A stretch of DNA of 64,000 nucleotides from Chryseobacterium sp. ISL-6 (GCF_018613715.1 NZ_JAGGPT010000005.1:62001-126000), one strand, 5' to 3'; shown: positions 52,746 through 62,096, counted from the first letter of the stretch. The notes: a model not told the origin generated them from the sequence alone. Numbers and translations: made by a program.

Positions 52746-52772
52746 TGAGTGGGTGGGATTTGAACCTTCGTC
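52746..52772 (-). other. tRNA-like 3' fragment
   Basis: On the minus strand the sequence reads AAGGTTCAAATCCCACCCAC, a tRNA T-arm plus acceptor look-alike (GGTTCAAATCC is the usual T-loop sequence). The T-stem pairs poorly and no D-arm or anticodon arm can be built upstream, so this is not a complete tRNA. Such 3' fragments are often left at attachment sites of mobile elements. An accessory patch starts next to it. Confidence 0.4.
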
Positions 52773-52837
52773 CAAACGATAAATAAGTTTTCTACATGCT
52801 TATTCTACTATTGACAAACTTGAATTACAATTTTCTT

Positions 52838-52851
52838 TATATTTGTACAAA
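52838..52851 (+). promoter_or_regulatory. Promoter box with embedded palindrome before the XRE gene
   Basis: -7 box TATATTTG (52838-52845) overlaps the palindrome TTTGTACAAA (52842-52851). An XRE-type autorepressor binding there would block its own promoter. Inference. Confidence 0.45.
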
Positions 52852-52868
52852 GCACATATACGGGCACT

Positions 52869-53231
52869 ATGGAAAAACTAAAAAGTTTAAGAAAGCAAAG
52901 AGGATATACTCAGGAATACATGTCAAAGGTCTTGGCAACGGATGTTTCTAATTATTGCCGAAAGGAAAATGGAGATGTAAAAATTTATGATGATGAATGG
53001 GAGAAGCTTGCTAAGGCGCTGGATGTTCCGGTTGAAGAAATTAAAGAAGAGAAAGCGGCAACTATTGTACAGAATATTGATAACTCGACTTTTAATGAAT
53101 CGGGTATCAACTCCAATTATTATAATGTTCCAAATCAGATAATGGATAATCTACAGGATTATATTAAAATGTTGAAAGAAGAGAATGAGTCTTTAAAAGA
53201 GAAACTAAAGAAATTTGAATCTGAAAAATAG
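52869..53231 (+). CDS. XRE-type helix-turn-helix regulator with coiled-coil tail
   Basis: 120 residues. Residues 1-58 form the HTH_3 domain (KLKSLRKQRGYTQEYMSKVL, then a recognition region DVSNYCRKENGDVKIYDDEWEKLAKAL). The C-terminus (about 90-120) is a charged coiled coil (YIKMLKEENESLKEKLKKFESE) likely for dimers. A linker with NIDNSTFNESGINSNYYN is of low complexity. It is the first gene of the accessory patch, upstream of the nuclease-like gene, and may control it. Confidence 0.82.
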   Translation: MEKLKSLRKQRGYTQEYMSKVLATDVSNYCRKENGDVKIYDDEWEKLAKALDVPVEEIKEEKAATIVQNIDNSTFNESGINSNYYNVPNQIMDNLQDYIKMLKEENESLKEKLKKFESEK

Positions 53232-53257
53232 TATCTGCTTTTAAAAAATAATATAGA

Positions 53258-53289
53258 AAAATACTGCCTTGATGAGGTGGTATTTTTTT
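53258..53289 (+). terminator. Terminator of the XRE gene
   Basis: 12-base stem AAAATACTGCCT / AGGTGGTATTTT (two wobbles) with loop TGATG and a T-run. Confidence 0.75.
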
Positions 53290-53428
53290 TAAAAGAGATA
53301 TTGATAATTATGCTAGTATAATTAAGCTTTTTTTTGATATTGTTTACAAGTTATTCTTTTAAGACGCTCTGTATTAAAAGAAATGCCGTACTTAAATAAA
53401 TAAAACCTTAATAGTTTCACATAATTTG

Positions 53429-53436
53429 TAAATTTG
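53429..53436 (+). promoter_or_regulatory. -7 box of the nuclease-like gene
   Basis: TAAATTTG, perfect TAnnTTTG, about 23 bases before the ATG. Confidence 0.45.
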
Positions 53437-53458
53437 AAATTAAACTAAACAATAACCA

Positions 53459-54541
53459 ATGGAAGCAGACTTAAAATTAAAACTAGAACAACTTCATCAA
53501 AGGGTTGATTCTCTAAAAGATCAAATCAACACAGAAGAAGGTACTAAAAATGCATTTGTGATGCCATTTATACAAATATTAGGATACGACATTTTCAACC
53601 CTACAGAAGTGATACCTGAATTTATTTGTGATATAGGAACAAAGAAAGGTGAAAAAGTTGATTACGTTATTAAAAAGAACGATGAACCAATCCTTATCAT
53701 TGAATGTAAACATTGGAAAGAAAATGCAGATGCACATAATTCTCAACTCCATCGATATTATCATGTTTCTAAAGCTAGATTTGGTGTTCTAACAAATGGG
53801 CACACCTACAATTTTTATGCTGATTTGGAGAAGCCAAATATTATGGATGAAAAACCATTTTATACGTTAGATCTTGCAAATCTAAAAGATTCGAGTTTGA
53901 AAATTCTTGAAAACTTTACTAAAAATGGATACAATTTGGAAAGTATTTTGGATTCTGCCGAAGCATTAAAATATACTAAAGCTATCAAGAATGAATTTGA
54001 AAAAGAGTTAGATAATCCTTCAGATGAAATGGTAAAGCTCCTTGTTGGTAAATTTTTTGATAAACCGATAACGGCTGCAAGACTCGTAATATTTAAGGAG
54101 TATACAAAACGAGCGCTTGCGAATTCAATTAATGAATCAATTAATTTTCGTTTAAAAAATGCACTTAGTATAAGCGAGACAGTACCTTCTAAGGAATCAG
54201 GTGGAACCTTACCTATTGATGAAAATATTGATTTGGTGAAAATAAATACTACAGAAGAAGAGGTGGAAGGATCACAAATTGTAAAAGCTATACTTCGAGA
54301 GGAATTAGTAGCTTCTAGAATTGCGTTTAGAGATACTCAATCGTATTTCGGAATTTTATTTGATGATAACAATAGAAAGCCATTGTGTCGTTTGCATTTT
54401 AACTCATCAAATAAGTATATTGAATTATTCCATAATGGTAAAGATAGTGGTGAAAAAAAACTTTTAAATAGTTTAGAGGATATCTATCTTTATAAAAAAG
54501 AGTTGTTACAAACGGTGAAAAGTTATAGTGACAGTAAGTAG
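53459..54541 (+). CDS. Orphan type I restriction HsdR N-terminal-like nuclease protein
   Basis: 360 residues. The first about 150 residues match the HsdR N-terminal (HSDR_N) domain, a PD-(D/E)xK nuclease: Asp68 in KVDYVI and Glu82-x-Lys84 in ILIIECKHW, with Glu27 as a possible earlier ligand. The helical C-terminal half has no helicase motifs, so this is not a complete HsdR, and no HsdM or HsdS gene is nearby. Such stand-alone proteins occur in defence and phage-related islands; whether it cuts DNA is not known. Own promoter box and terminator, downstream of an XRE regulator. Confidence 0.75.
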   Translation: MEADLKLKLEQLHQRVDSLKDQINTEEGTKNAFVMPFIQILGYDIFNPTEVIPEFICDIGTKKGEKVDYVIKKNDEPILIIECKHWKENADAHNSQLHRYYHVSKARFGVLTNGHTYNFYADLEKPNIMDEKPFYTLDLANLKDSSLKILENFTKNGYNLESILDSAEALKYTKAIKNEFEKELDNPSDEMVKLLVGKFFDKPITAARLVIFKEYTKRALANSINESINFRLKNALSISETVPSKESGGTLPIDENIDLVKINTTEEEVEGSQIVKAILREELVASRIAFRDTQSYFGILFDDNNRKPLCRLHFNSSNKYIELFHNGKDSGEKKLLNSLEDIYLYKKELLQTVKSYSDSK

Positions 54542-54621
54542 ATGTTTTAGTATAAGATAGCTGGAGTTTTTGCTTTGTATTTTAGATAAGACTTTCAGTG
54601 ATTTACAAATATTGGAAAAGG

Positions 54622-54652
54622 AAAATCCAGGAAAATTCTTTCCTGGATTTTT
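54622..54652 (+). terminator. Terminator of the nuclease-like gene
   Basis: Stem AAATCCAGGAAA / TTTCCTGGATTT with loop ATTC and following T. Confidence 0.75.
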
Positions 54653-54752
54653 AAAATATCTTCTGGGGCAATCATCTTGCTCGTATCCAAATAGGGATGG
54701 TTAATAAAAGTCGTCATGTAAGGACTTTTAATTACAAAAGTAGAACACAGTA

Positions 54753-55601
54753 CTAGTGATATTTATTCCTATAATAACCCGGACTCATCCCTTTGATCTT
54801 TTTAAAAACCCGATTATAATAAGGAATATCACTAAAACCCGATGCTATACAGATTTCTTTCACGGACAGTTTTGTTTTTAATAGCATTTGACATGATGAT
54901 TCGATCCGGAATTCGGTTAAATAAGTGAAGAAAGATTTTCCGGTCATTCTTTTAAAGAAAACACAAAAGGAAGATTTCTGCATACCCACAGATTGTGAAA
55001 TTTCTTCCAGAGTGATATCTCGTTGGAAGTTACTCAGGATATAGAGGTGTATTTTCTGTAGCTTCTTTTCCTGTTTATTTTCAGTTATTGGTCTTCCAAC
55101 AATCCGCATGTCTTTGCAATAGGAAATCAGCTCTAATAATATAATGAAGGAAGATATCCGCTTAATATCATTCTGATGAATCATTGAAGTCATTAAAACC
55201 TGAAGTTTTTCTAAGGGTTCTCCTGTAAATGAAACTGCATTTTCATTGTTTTGAAGTTCAGAAATGACAGTAAATAGCTCAGGAAAAATCAGGGTGCAGT
55301 TTTTCAGGAAGTTATTTTCAAAGACTATAGTAATGTTTTCAATTTTGCCTTCACGGTCATGAACAGATTCATCAAAAGACCAACAATGTGGGATATTAGG
55401 TGGAATCAATATGATTTCGCCTTTTGAAAAATTTTCCACGACATCGCCAATAATTCTGGCTCCGCTTCCAGTGATGATATAAGACAGTTCCCACGTTTCC
55501 TGTTGGTGGAGTGGAACCTGCTGATCCCATTTGATATGTACATGGTCAAAGTGAAACCTTTTGGTTTTGATATTTGGATAATATTTTAAATTTTGCTTCA
55601 T
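54753..55601 (-). CDS. AraC family transcriptional regulator
   Basis: 282 residues. N-terminal cupin domain (about 15-130, with GSGARIIGDVVENFSKGEIILIPPNIPHCW) and a C-terminal helix-turn-helix domain (about 180-282; TLEEISQSVGMQKSSFCVFFKRMTG and SVKEICIASGFSDIPYYNRVFKKIKGM). Divergent from the acyltransferase gene, which it may control. Ligand unknown; the cupin suggests a small sugar or similar. Confidence 0.9.
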   Translation of the reverse strand: MKQNLKYYPNIKTKRFHFDHVHIKWDQQVPLHQQETWELSYIITGSGARIIGDVVENFSKGEIILIPPNIPHCWSFDESVHDREGKIENITIVFENNFLKNCTLIFPELFTVISELQNNENAVSFTGEPLEKLQVLMTSMIHQNDIKRISSFIILLELISYCKDMRIVGRPITENKQEKKLQKIHLYILSNFQRDITLEEISQSVGMQKSSFCVFFKRMTGKSFFTYLTEFRIESSCQMLLKTKLSVKEICIASGFSDIPYYNRVFKKIKGMSPGYYRNKYH

Positions 55602-55682
55602 TTATATGATAATAAAATCAATTATGTAAATATAAGACAATGATTAAAAAATATAGAACAAGTATTTTAAACTACGAACCTA

Positions 55683-55690
55683 TATTTTTG
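55683..55690 (+). promoter_or_regulatory. -7 box of the acyltransferase gene
   Basis: TATTTTTG, perfect TAnnTTTG, leaving a leader of about 17 bases. Confidence 0.5.
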
Positions 55691-55712
55691 TATCAAATTT
55701 TATAATCCATAT

Positions 55713-56846
55713 ATGAGCTCAACCTTACCCATTTCCTCTTCTAAACCTCACTACGAAATTCTTGACGGATTACGTGGAGTAGCTGCCATTATGGTGGTAT
55801 TCTTTCATATTTTTGAAGTGTATTCGAATGGTGATCATACGAAACAGATTATTAATCACGGTTATTTAGCGGTAGATTTTTTCTTTATGTTATCGGGTTA
55901 TGTAATCAGCTATGCCTATGATAACCGATGGGGTCAGATGACAATGAAAGATTTTTTTATACGCCGTTTGATAAGGTTGCAGCCTATGATCATTATTGGC
56001 TCGTTGGTAGGAGCAGTTTTATTTTATTTCCAACACTCGGAAGGAATGGGATGGGGTGGTATTTCAACAACTCCGGTATGGAAGCTCTTGTTGGTAATGT
56101 TCATTGGAATGACGGTAATTCCAGTAGGAAAGGGTCTTGATATCAGAGGTTGGAATGAAATGCATCCACTGAATGGTCCGGCTTGGTCATTATTTTATGA
56201 ATACATCGCGAATATTTTTTACGCCCTGATTTTACGGAAGGTTTCAAAAATCGTATTAGGGATCTTAGTTTTGGTTTCGGCAGCATTTACCATTCATTAT
56301 GCATTCACTAATCCCAGTGGCGATATAATCGGAGGTTGGTCTATTGATGATGCCAAGCAGTTGAGAATTGGTTTCATAAGGTTGGCCTTTCCATTTCTAA
56401 TGGGAATATTTTTAGCCAGAGCGGCCAAATTGAAATTGACGAAAAATGCTTTTTTTACCACAAGTGTTTTATTGATGGTCATATTGGCTATTCCACGACT
56501 GGGGGGAAATGATGCTTATTGGCAGAATGCTTTATATGAATGCTTTGCATTAATGATTTTATTTCCGGTGGTTATTTTACTGGGAGAAGGAGGGAAAATT
56601 TTAAATAAAAATACCCATCAATTCTGTAAGTGGCTGGGTGATATTTCATATCCTATTTATATTACTCATTTTCCGTTGGCATGCACTTATTATGCATGGG
56701 TTGCCAATGGAAAACATACATTGGCAGAACCCCGATCATGGGTTTTTGGTTTACTGACTGTCGTTATTTCTATTATAATGGCTTACCTGTATATGAGATT
56801 TTATGATGTGCCTGTACGGAAGTGGCTTGTGAAAAGGTTTCAATAA
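55713..56846 (+). CDS. Acyltransferase family 3 membrane protein
   Basis: 377 residues with about ten membrane helices. The family 3 (OafA/YrhL) catalytic start LDGLRGVAAIMVVFFHIFE with the catalytic His is clear, followed by HGYLAVDFFFMLSGYVISYAYDNRW and RLIRLQPM. Such enzymes transfer acetyl or other acyl groups to surface glycans or antibiotics. No C-terminal SGNH domain, so it is the short form. Acceptor unknown. Divergent from an AraC regulator and convergent with a T9SS protease. Confidence 0.9.
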   Translation: MSSTLPISSSKPHYEILDGLRGVAAIMVVFFHIFEVYSNGDHTKQIINHGYLAVDFFFMLSGYVISYAYDNRWGQMTMKDFFIRRLIRLQPMIIIGSLVGAVLFYFQHSEGMGWGGISTTPVWKLLLVMFIGMTVIPVGKGLDIRGWNEMHPLNGPAWSLFYEYIANIFYALILRKVSKIVLGILVLVSAAFTIHYAFTNPSGDIIGGWSIDDAKQLRIGFIRLAFPFLMGIFLARAAKLKLTKNAFFTTSVLLMVILAIPRLGGNDAYWQNALYECFALMILFPVVILLGEGGKILNKNTHQFCKWLGDISYPIYITHFPLACTYYAWVANGKHTLAEPRSWVFGLLTVVISIIMAYLYMRFYDVPVRKWLVKRFQ

Positions 56847-56911
56847 ATAGTGTTTCGGTTCTAACTGATATTGATAATCCAATGGGTTTTATATCATTTA
56901 ATTATAAAAAT

Positions 56912-56948
56912 AAAAAAGGTTGTTTTACAATGAAAACAACCTTTTTTT
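56912..56948. terminator. Bidirectional terminator between convergent genes
   Basis: Stem AAAAAAGGTTGTTTT / AAAACAACCTTTTTT with loop ACAATG. It serves the acyltransferase gene and the minus-strand protease gene. Confidence 0.85.
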
Positions 56949-56973
56949 ATTAAACTGATGGATTTAGATATTC

Positions 56974-59205
56974 TTATTCTTTAACCCATTTTACGGATTT
57001 CTCCATATTTTTAGTTTTAATCTTAATCACATAATCTCCTGTCATTAAGTGAGCTAAATTGAAAGTGCCCACCTTGCCAGCGTCTAATGTATTATTCAGC
57101 TTACTGAATGCTACTCTTCCGCTTGCATCATACACCATGATGTCGTAGTTTTCATTGGAGTTGGTAAATTTAATATTCAAAAGTCCTTTACTTGGGTTAG
57201 GATATACTACAAATACATCTTTACTTCCTACTACTTCGCTAACACCTAATACCTTATCAATCGCAAAATTAACAGGATTAATATTATAAAACACATTACC
57301 CTGTCCTGCAACCATAATTCTTGCTTGTGCTGTAGTTACATTAGGAACTATAATCGTTTCTGAACCATCATTTGGAGTAGAGGCGATAATTGTGGTAGGA
57401 TAAGTAAGACCTCCGTCTGTTGAAAGTAAAATACTTACATTCGCACAGCTCACAGGTGCAGCAGTTGTATTCGCTACATTCCATGTGATGGTCTGAGTAG
57501 TATTGCCCGTCCATGTTACAGCAGTTGTTGGTGCGGTAACTGTAAATGGCCCAGAATTTCCATCCACTGTAACTATTGCATCATCGTTTGCAACCCCTGC
57601 ACAGCCTGGATTATTATCTCTAACCGTTAATCTGAACTCCATGGTTCTTGCATAAGATGGCAAGATCTCTCCTCTGGTCATCGTATTATTAATTACATCA
57701 GTAATTTTTGGAAAATATCTGTAAGGAACAGTGACAGGGACAAATGATCTGAAAATAGCAGCATTTCCAGTTGGAGCATTCCAGTTTCCAGCAGGTCCTA
57801 CATCATTTTGTTCCCATGAGTAGGTAAGTGCATTATTTTGTGCATCAGTAGCAGAACCTGTTAACTTAAACGGAGTTCCTTTAGGAATGGTGTAATCATT
57901 TCCTGCATTCACAACGGGAGCTGTATTGGCAACCGGCGTTGTCACCTGACATGTTGTTGATTGAACTTTCGTGGTGATCGATTGGAATGATTTGGTGTGA
58001 AAAGTAGGAATACTGTTTGGTGCAAGGTCGTTTACAGAACCACAAATACCTGCGTAAGCCATGATCGTAACTCCGCTTCCCGGTTCTACAGCATTTGAAG
58101 CACTGCGGTTTCCTGCACAATTTCCTGTTATTGCATTAAAAGTATGAGGACCGCCGAACTGATGTCCAACTTCATGGGCAACATAGTCGATATCATAAGG
58201 ATCTCCAACAGGATTGGATGATCCGGTAATGCCGCTTCCTTTGTTACCGGTGCTGCAGATAACTCCTAATCCAGCCAGTCCGCCACCTCCTGTACTGAAG
58301 GTATGTCCTATGTCATAATTGGCGTTTCCTATTAATGCATCAATCTGTGCCTGACTTTCATCTATTAAGGTATATGCATCATTATTGCCTGTAAAAGGGT
58401 CTGTAGTAGGGTTGGTAAAGATAACGTTGGTTTCAGTAGGAACCAATATCAACCTTACAGCTACTTCCTGTTCGTATACTCCATTTACTCTGTTTACAGA
58501 GGTTACGATGGCAGACAGGGCTTGAGCAACTGTAGGTGTAGCTAATCCTGTTGCAGCCTTTGCATATTCACCAGTACAAGCTACTGCAAATCTGAAAATT
58601 CTAATTTGAGTACCTACGCTTGGAGTAACGCTTTTCTGAACGCTTTTTTTTTCGGGTGTTATTTCCTCGTCTTTTGTTCCGCAAATCCTTGGATTTCTAT
58701 CAATTAAATCACTCTTTTTGTAAACAATATAATCATTGATATTAGTTTTTGCATAAGGATCAATATAGGTATCACCAGTTATTACAGATTTTATTTGAGC
58801 ATGAAACCCTAACTCTGTAAAATCCAATTTTATAGTAGCATATTGGTCATCTACGCCCTGTCCTGTGAAAGTAACCAGTTGAGGGAATTTCTGAGCCAGT
58901 TCAGGAGCCATTACTGAAGACTTCCAGATTCTGAATTTTGCTTTCGTCCCATCAGGCATAGGCAGGACAATAATCGGTGCGTTGTCTTTACGCTCATTGT
59001 CTCTCAGTTCCGGAACCGAATTGAAATAGCTTTTCATTCCAGACACATTCAATGTGTATGTCAATGATTTTTCGGGTTGAACCGTTCTGTTTTTTGGGTC
59101 TGCTTTAATGGATCTCTCACTGATCGTGGTGAAAAAATCCTGTGCCTTTCCCAGGGAAATGGATAAAATAAATATCCCCAGATAAAGTAATTGTTTAATT
59201 TTCAT
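56974..59205 (-). CDS. Secreted reprolysin-like zinc metalloprotease with T9SS sorting domain
   Basis: 743 residues. Signal peptide (ends SLGKAQ), a pro-region of about 190 residues, metzincin catalytic domain with HEVGHQFGGPHTF around 343 and Met-turn GVTIMAYAGI, a PKD/Cadherin-like module (YTIPKGTPFKLTGSATDAQNN), an Ig-like module, and a T9SS type A sorting domain (about 668-743, VYPNPSKGLLNIKF). It has the plan of the two large proteases at 23-33 kb but without FN3 and GEVED modules. Single gene with a bidirectional terminator. Confidence 0.9.
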   Translation of the reverse strand: MKIKQLLYLGIFILSISLGKAQDFFTTISERSIKADPKNRTVQPEKSLTYTLNVSGMKSYFNSVPELRDNERKDNAPIIVLPMPDGTKAKFRIWKSSVMAPELAQKFPQLVTFTGQGVDDQYATIKLDFTELGFHAQIKSVITGDTYIDPYAKTNINDYIVYKKSDLIDRNPRICGTKDEEITPEKKSVQKSVTPSVGTQIRIFRFAVACTGEYAKAATGLATPTVAQALSAIVTSVNRVNGVYEQEVAVRLILVPTETNVIFTNPTTDPFTGNNDAYTLIDESQAQIDALIGNANYDIGHTFSTGGGGLAGLGVICSTGNKGSGITGSSNPVGDPYDIDYVAHEVGHQFGGPHTFNAITGNCAGNRSASNAVEPGSGVTIMAYAGICGSVNDLAPNSIPTFHTKSFQSITTKVQSTTCQVTTPVANTAPVVNAGNDYTIPKGTPFKLTGSATDAQNNALTYSWEQNDVGPAGNWNAPTGNAAIFRSFVPVTVPYRYFPKITDVINNTMTRGEILPSYARTMEFRLTVRDNNPGCAGVANDDAIVTVDGNSGPFTVTAPTTAVTWTGNTTQTITWNVANTTAAPVSCANVSILLSTDGGLTYPTTIIASTPNDGSETIIVPNVTTAQARIMVAGQGNVFYNINPVNFAIDKVLGVSEVVGSKDVFVVYPNPSKGLLNIKFTNSNENYDIMVYDASGRVAFSKLNNTLDAGKVGTFNLAHLMTGDYVIKIKTKNMEKSVKWVKE

Positions 59206-59883
59206 AGTTAATATATTTAATATGGTGTTTGGTGGTGTTATTTCGTAAAATGAAAAAAAATCCTGATTTATGGAATTTTTAATTCAAAATATAAATAGCC
59301 ATAAAAGTAATTAAATTTGCATAATTATTATAATAAAAACATATTATTATGATTTTTTTTATTAGAAACTGCCTTTTTTGGGTTATTTTAAAATAAAATT
59401 CTCAATAATATTTATATGTAAAAAATATTAATTTATGGCAGTTAATCTTGTTATGATCAAATTTTTAGCGGGATATTGCACTTGTTTCTGTCTTTTGAAA
59501 CAAAAACTCCTCGTAAATCAATGTTGACGATTCTATATTTTTTATAATTTAAGAAATAATGAAAATAGTCTTACAGTGGGGACAATAAGTCATTTCGACC
59601 CTGAATTAAATTTCTATATTTTATTTTAAATGCCGATATTCTATAATAGCGAAAATAAAATGTTTACAATAGCAAATTAAGATTATTTGCATCATAAATT
59701 TAACACGACATGTTCTGTCGTTATAGTGAATTAGCTTTACTTATTCAACAAAATGAGAAATAAAAAGATCCTAAACAATAAAGCTCTAAGTTTTCTCGTT
59801 TTACCGATATGAATTACGAAATTAATATTAAAAAGTGTTAATACTTGTAATTATATTTAAAAACTAAAATTAATAAACTAGAA
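59206..59883. other. 678-base gene-free AT-rich stretch
   Basis: No credible coding region on either strand; the longest candidate is about 30 codons. It contains an inverted repeat ACGACA-TGTTC-TGTCGT at 59705-59721 and, near its end, TATATTTA (59852-59859), one mismatch from a -7 box, which could serve the lipoprotein gene at 59884. The base composition is more AT-rich than its neighbours, as expected at the edge of acquired DNA. Confidence 0.6.
59705..59721. repeat. Short inverted repeat in the gene-free stretch
   Basis: Arms ACGACA and TGTCGT with a 5-base spacer. Possible operator or recombination site; nothing decides between them. Confidence 0.35.
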
Positions 59884-61500
59884 ATGAAAAACAAATTTTT
59901 CTTATGGTTATCATTATTGATAACATTAAGTGTTGGCTTACAATCATGTCGAAATGAAGATTTGGTAAAAGCCGAAACTAATCCAAAAAGAAACAATTCT
60001 GATTTCTTTAAACACCCATCATCTATTCAATCAAAATCAAGTGTAGATTACATTAACATTCTTGAAGCCTACAATAGAGAAACAGATTTTTTATCTAAAA
60101 TGCCTGATCAAAATGGAATGCCAATTTGGGATAAAATGTATGAAGTAGTGACTGAAAATGCAGTAGGCCTTATGATTCCTCTTTCTGATGACAATGAAAC
60201 AATGAGTTCCATACTTTTTGCAACTTTAGATAGCAAAGACGTGGTAACAGCTGTAAAAGATTATGACAATGCATTACTTGAAGATATAGTCTACGATCAA
60301 AGGATCAGTGTAGAAAATCGGGAGAAACTTTTTCTTACTTTCATGCACATGGATAATAGGACATTTGGAAATGAACATTTTATAGGAATACCAAAAGATT
60401 TGTTTATTGGTAAAAAGTCTGATGACGAATATGGAATCATGTGGATGAGGAATTTTGCCCCTTCAACGAAAGTTACAATTCAGCAAGAAGGGAAACTAAT
60501 GATTATAGAAACATGTTTTATAGCGCTTCATTGCACCCATCATGGCGAAGGGATTTGCGATGCTGAAAGTGGCTGTACCGACTGTGGAACTACATATTGC
60601 ACCTATGAGGTTATCGGAACAGTAGATGATCCTTTTCCCTCAACCCCTGGCGGAGGTGGAGGCGGCGGCGGTGGCGGCGGCGGTGGCTGCTTCGGTTGCG
60701 GAGGCGGTGGCGGGACACCAGGCCCTAATGTTCCGTCAAACCCCTGTGGTTTAAACTTTAGCAGAGCCTTTTATAGACTTGCTCCAGGATGCGGAGGCGG
60801 CACTCTTCCTGATCTGGATGACCCTTGTGAAAAAACTAAAGCTATGTTAAAAAAACCAAATGCCCAGCAAGCCATTGCTGATGTAACTGAGCAAGCTAAA
60901 AAAGCAGCTAATGACATTAATGAAGGAGAAATAGGAAGAATAGAAAATAATGGACAGTTTACATCTGCCGATGTTTCAGCAGATCATCATGTTACTTTTA
61001 ATAATATAAATGGAGCGAAAGGGATTTATCATAGTCATACATTTAATGGAGCAAAAATGCATTCACCGCCAGATATTAACTTTGTACTAAACTTAGCAAG
61101 CGGGCAAACAAATGCTTCAAATTATGGAGATGTTTATGTCGGAATGATAGGAGCTGTAAAATGTTATCCAGCAACAGCTGGATGCTATAGAATGCATCAT
61201 TATTTAATTCGATTTATTGGTACAGCATCTGATTTGGCAACATCTTTTACCGACGATCAAATGAAAAATTTCATAAGATTTACTAAAAAAAGAGAAAGTG
61301 AGTTAGCTGAAATTTTACCTTATGTAGACTTTTTAGGAGATGAATTAAATAATAAGGGGGTAGAAAAACTTTTTTTTGATACCTTAGCTAAAATGGGGTT
61401 AGCAGGAAAAGTGATGTTGCAAAGAGTAGATGATGACGGTACTGTAAATAATATTGATTTAGATGCTAATGGAGTTCCTACAGCTATGCCGTGTCCGTAA
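59884..61500 (+). CDS. Lipoprotein with polyglycine linker and JAMM-like C-terminal domain (putative surface toxin)
   Basis: 538 residues. Lipobox ending LQSC (lipid Cys22). Residues about 40-210 are an N-terminal domain I do not recognise. A Cys-rich segment (about 220-240, ALHCTHHGEGICDAESGC) precedes a Gly run (about 258-280). The C-terminal part (about 315-538) has a YHSHT...HSPPD motif: His383, His385, Ser394, Asp397, with Glu349 or Glu354 as possible partner. This resembles the JAMM metal site E...HxH-x7-SxxD but with eight residues between HxH and Ser. Followed by DUF6705 genes and a decayed copy of its own tail, the pattern of polymorphic toxin loci. Export and immunity by DUF6705 are inference. 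Confidence 0.65.
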   Translation: MKNKFFLWLSLLITLSVGLQSCRNEDLVKAETNPKRNNSDFFKHPSSIQSKSSVDYINILEAYNRETDFLSKMPDQNGMPIWDKMYEVVTENAVGLMIPLSDDNETMSSILFATLDSKDVVTAVKDYDNALLEDIVYDQRISVENREKLFLTFMHMDNRTFGNEHFIGIPKDLFIGKKSDDEYGIMWMRNFAPSTKVTIQQEGKLMIIETCFIALHCTHHGEGICDAESGCTDCGTTYCTYEVIGTVDDPFPSTPGGGGGGGGGGGGGCFGCGGGGGTPGPNVPSNPCGLNFSRAFYRLAPGCGGGTLPDLDDPCEKTKAMLKKPNAQQAIADVTEQAKKAANDINEGEIGRIENNGQFTSADVSADHHVTFNNINGAKGIYHSHTFNGAKMHSPPDINFVLNLASGQTNASNYGDVYVGMIGAVKCYPATAGCYRMHHYLIRFIGTASDLATSFTDDQMKNFIRFTKKRESELAEILPYVDFLGDELNNKGVEKLFFDTLAKMGLAGKVMLQRVDDDGTVNNIDLDANGVPTAMPCP

Positions 61501-61516
61501 CTTTAAAAATAAACAA

Positions 61517-62089
61517 ATGAAAAATACATTTTTTAAAATACTTTTTGTAACAGGTTTAATAAGTGGTTTTATATCCTGTAATGCACAACTTCCTTTAAAT
61601 ACATTAATGGAAAACATTCCACAAGATGCACACGTTAAGGATCTCAACAATGAACTAAATCCATATATGGGTATTTATAAAGCAAACTATCAGGGAAGAG
61701 AAATTACTTTGTATATTACCAAGGTTGAAAATAAGCTGGAAAAAAGTGTGGACAAAACATATTATTTAGATGCACTCGTTATCAAATATATCGTCAAAAG
61801 TTCTTCTGGTGTTATTTTACAGGATACCCAAAATGTAATTTTACAGAATAATGCCATCACCAGTCATAGAGTAAGATCATATGATAATACTATTATTCTT
61901 TATTATGAGGGCACTAATTGCAGTGTCGGTTGGGGAAATATTTATTTAAAAAAAATAAATGCTACACAAATATCTTGGCTTTATAAACCAGATGATGTTA
62001 TTCTTACCCCAAGTAAATGTCCTGGAAATCCTGATTTAACAATTTATCTTCCAGAGACAGAAAATCCTTTGATTTTTACTAAACAATAA
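61517..62089 (+). CDS. DUF6705 family lipoprotein, full-length (putative immunity protein)
   Basis: 190 residues. Lipobox near the N-terminus (ISGFISC). It matches DUF6705, a Chryseobacterium-rich family: LPLNTLMENIP, KDLNNELNPYMGIYKANYQGREITLYI, the central KYIVKSSSGVILQDTQN, YYEGTNCSVGWGNIYLKKI and a terminal LPETENPLIFTKQ. Only 16 bases after the JAMM-like lipoprotein gene, so co-transcribed. The close coupling and the repetition downstream suggest an immunity role, but none has been shown to my knowledge. Start chosen at the ATG giving the signal peptide. Confidence 0.78.
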   Translation: MKNTFFKILFVTGLISGFISCNAQLPLNTLMENIPQDAHVKDLNNELNPYMGIYKANYQGREITLYITKVENKLEKSVDKTYYLDALVIKYIVKSSSGVILQDTQNVILQNNAITSHRVRSYDNTIILYYEGTNCSVGWGNIYLKKINATQISWLYKPDDVILTPSKCPGNPDLTIYLPETENPLIFTKQ

Positions 62090-62096
62090 TAACAAT

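Noticed and set aside
52746..52800. Possible complete tRNA gene on the minus strand
   Set aside because: Only the T-loop and acceptor-like end are present; the T-stem has mismatches and no anticodon or D-arm can be formed upstream.
60640..60725. GGC/GGT-rich stretch as a mobile element or sequencing artefact
   Set aside because: It stays in frame and codes for a glycine linker flanked by Pro and Cys, which is common in surface proteins.
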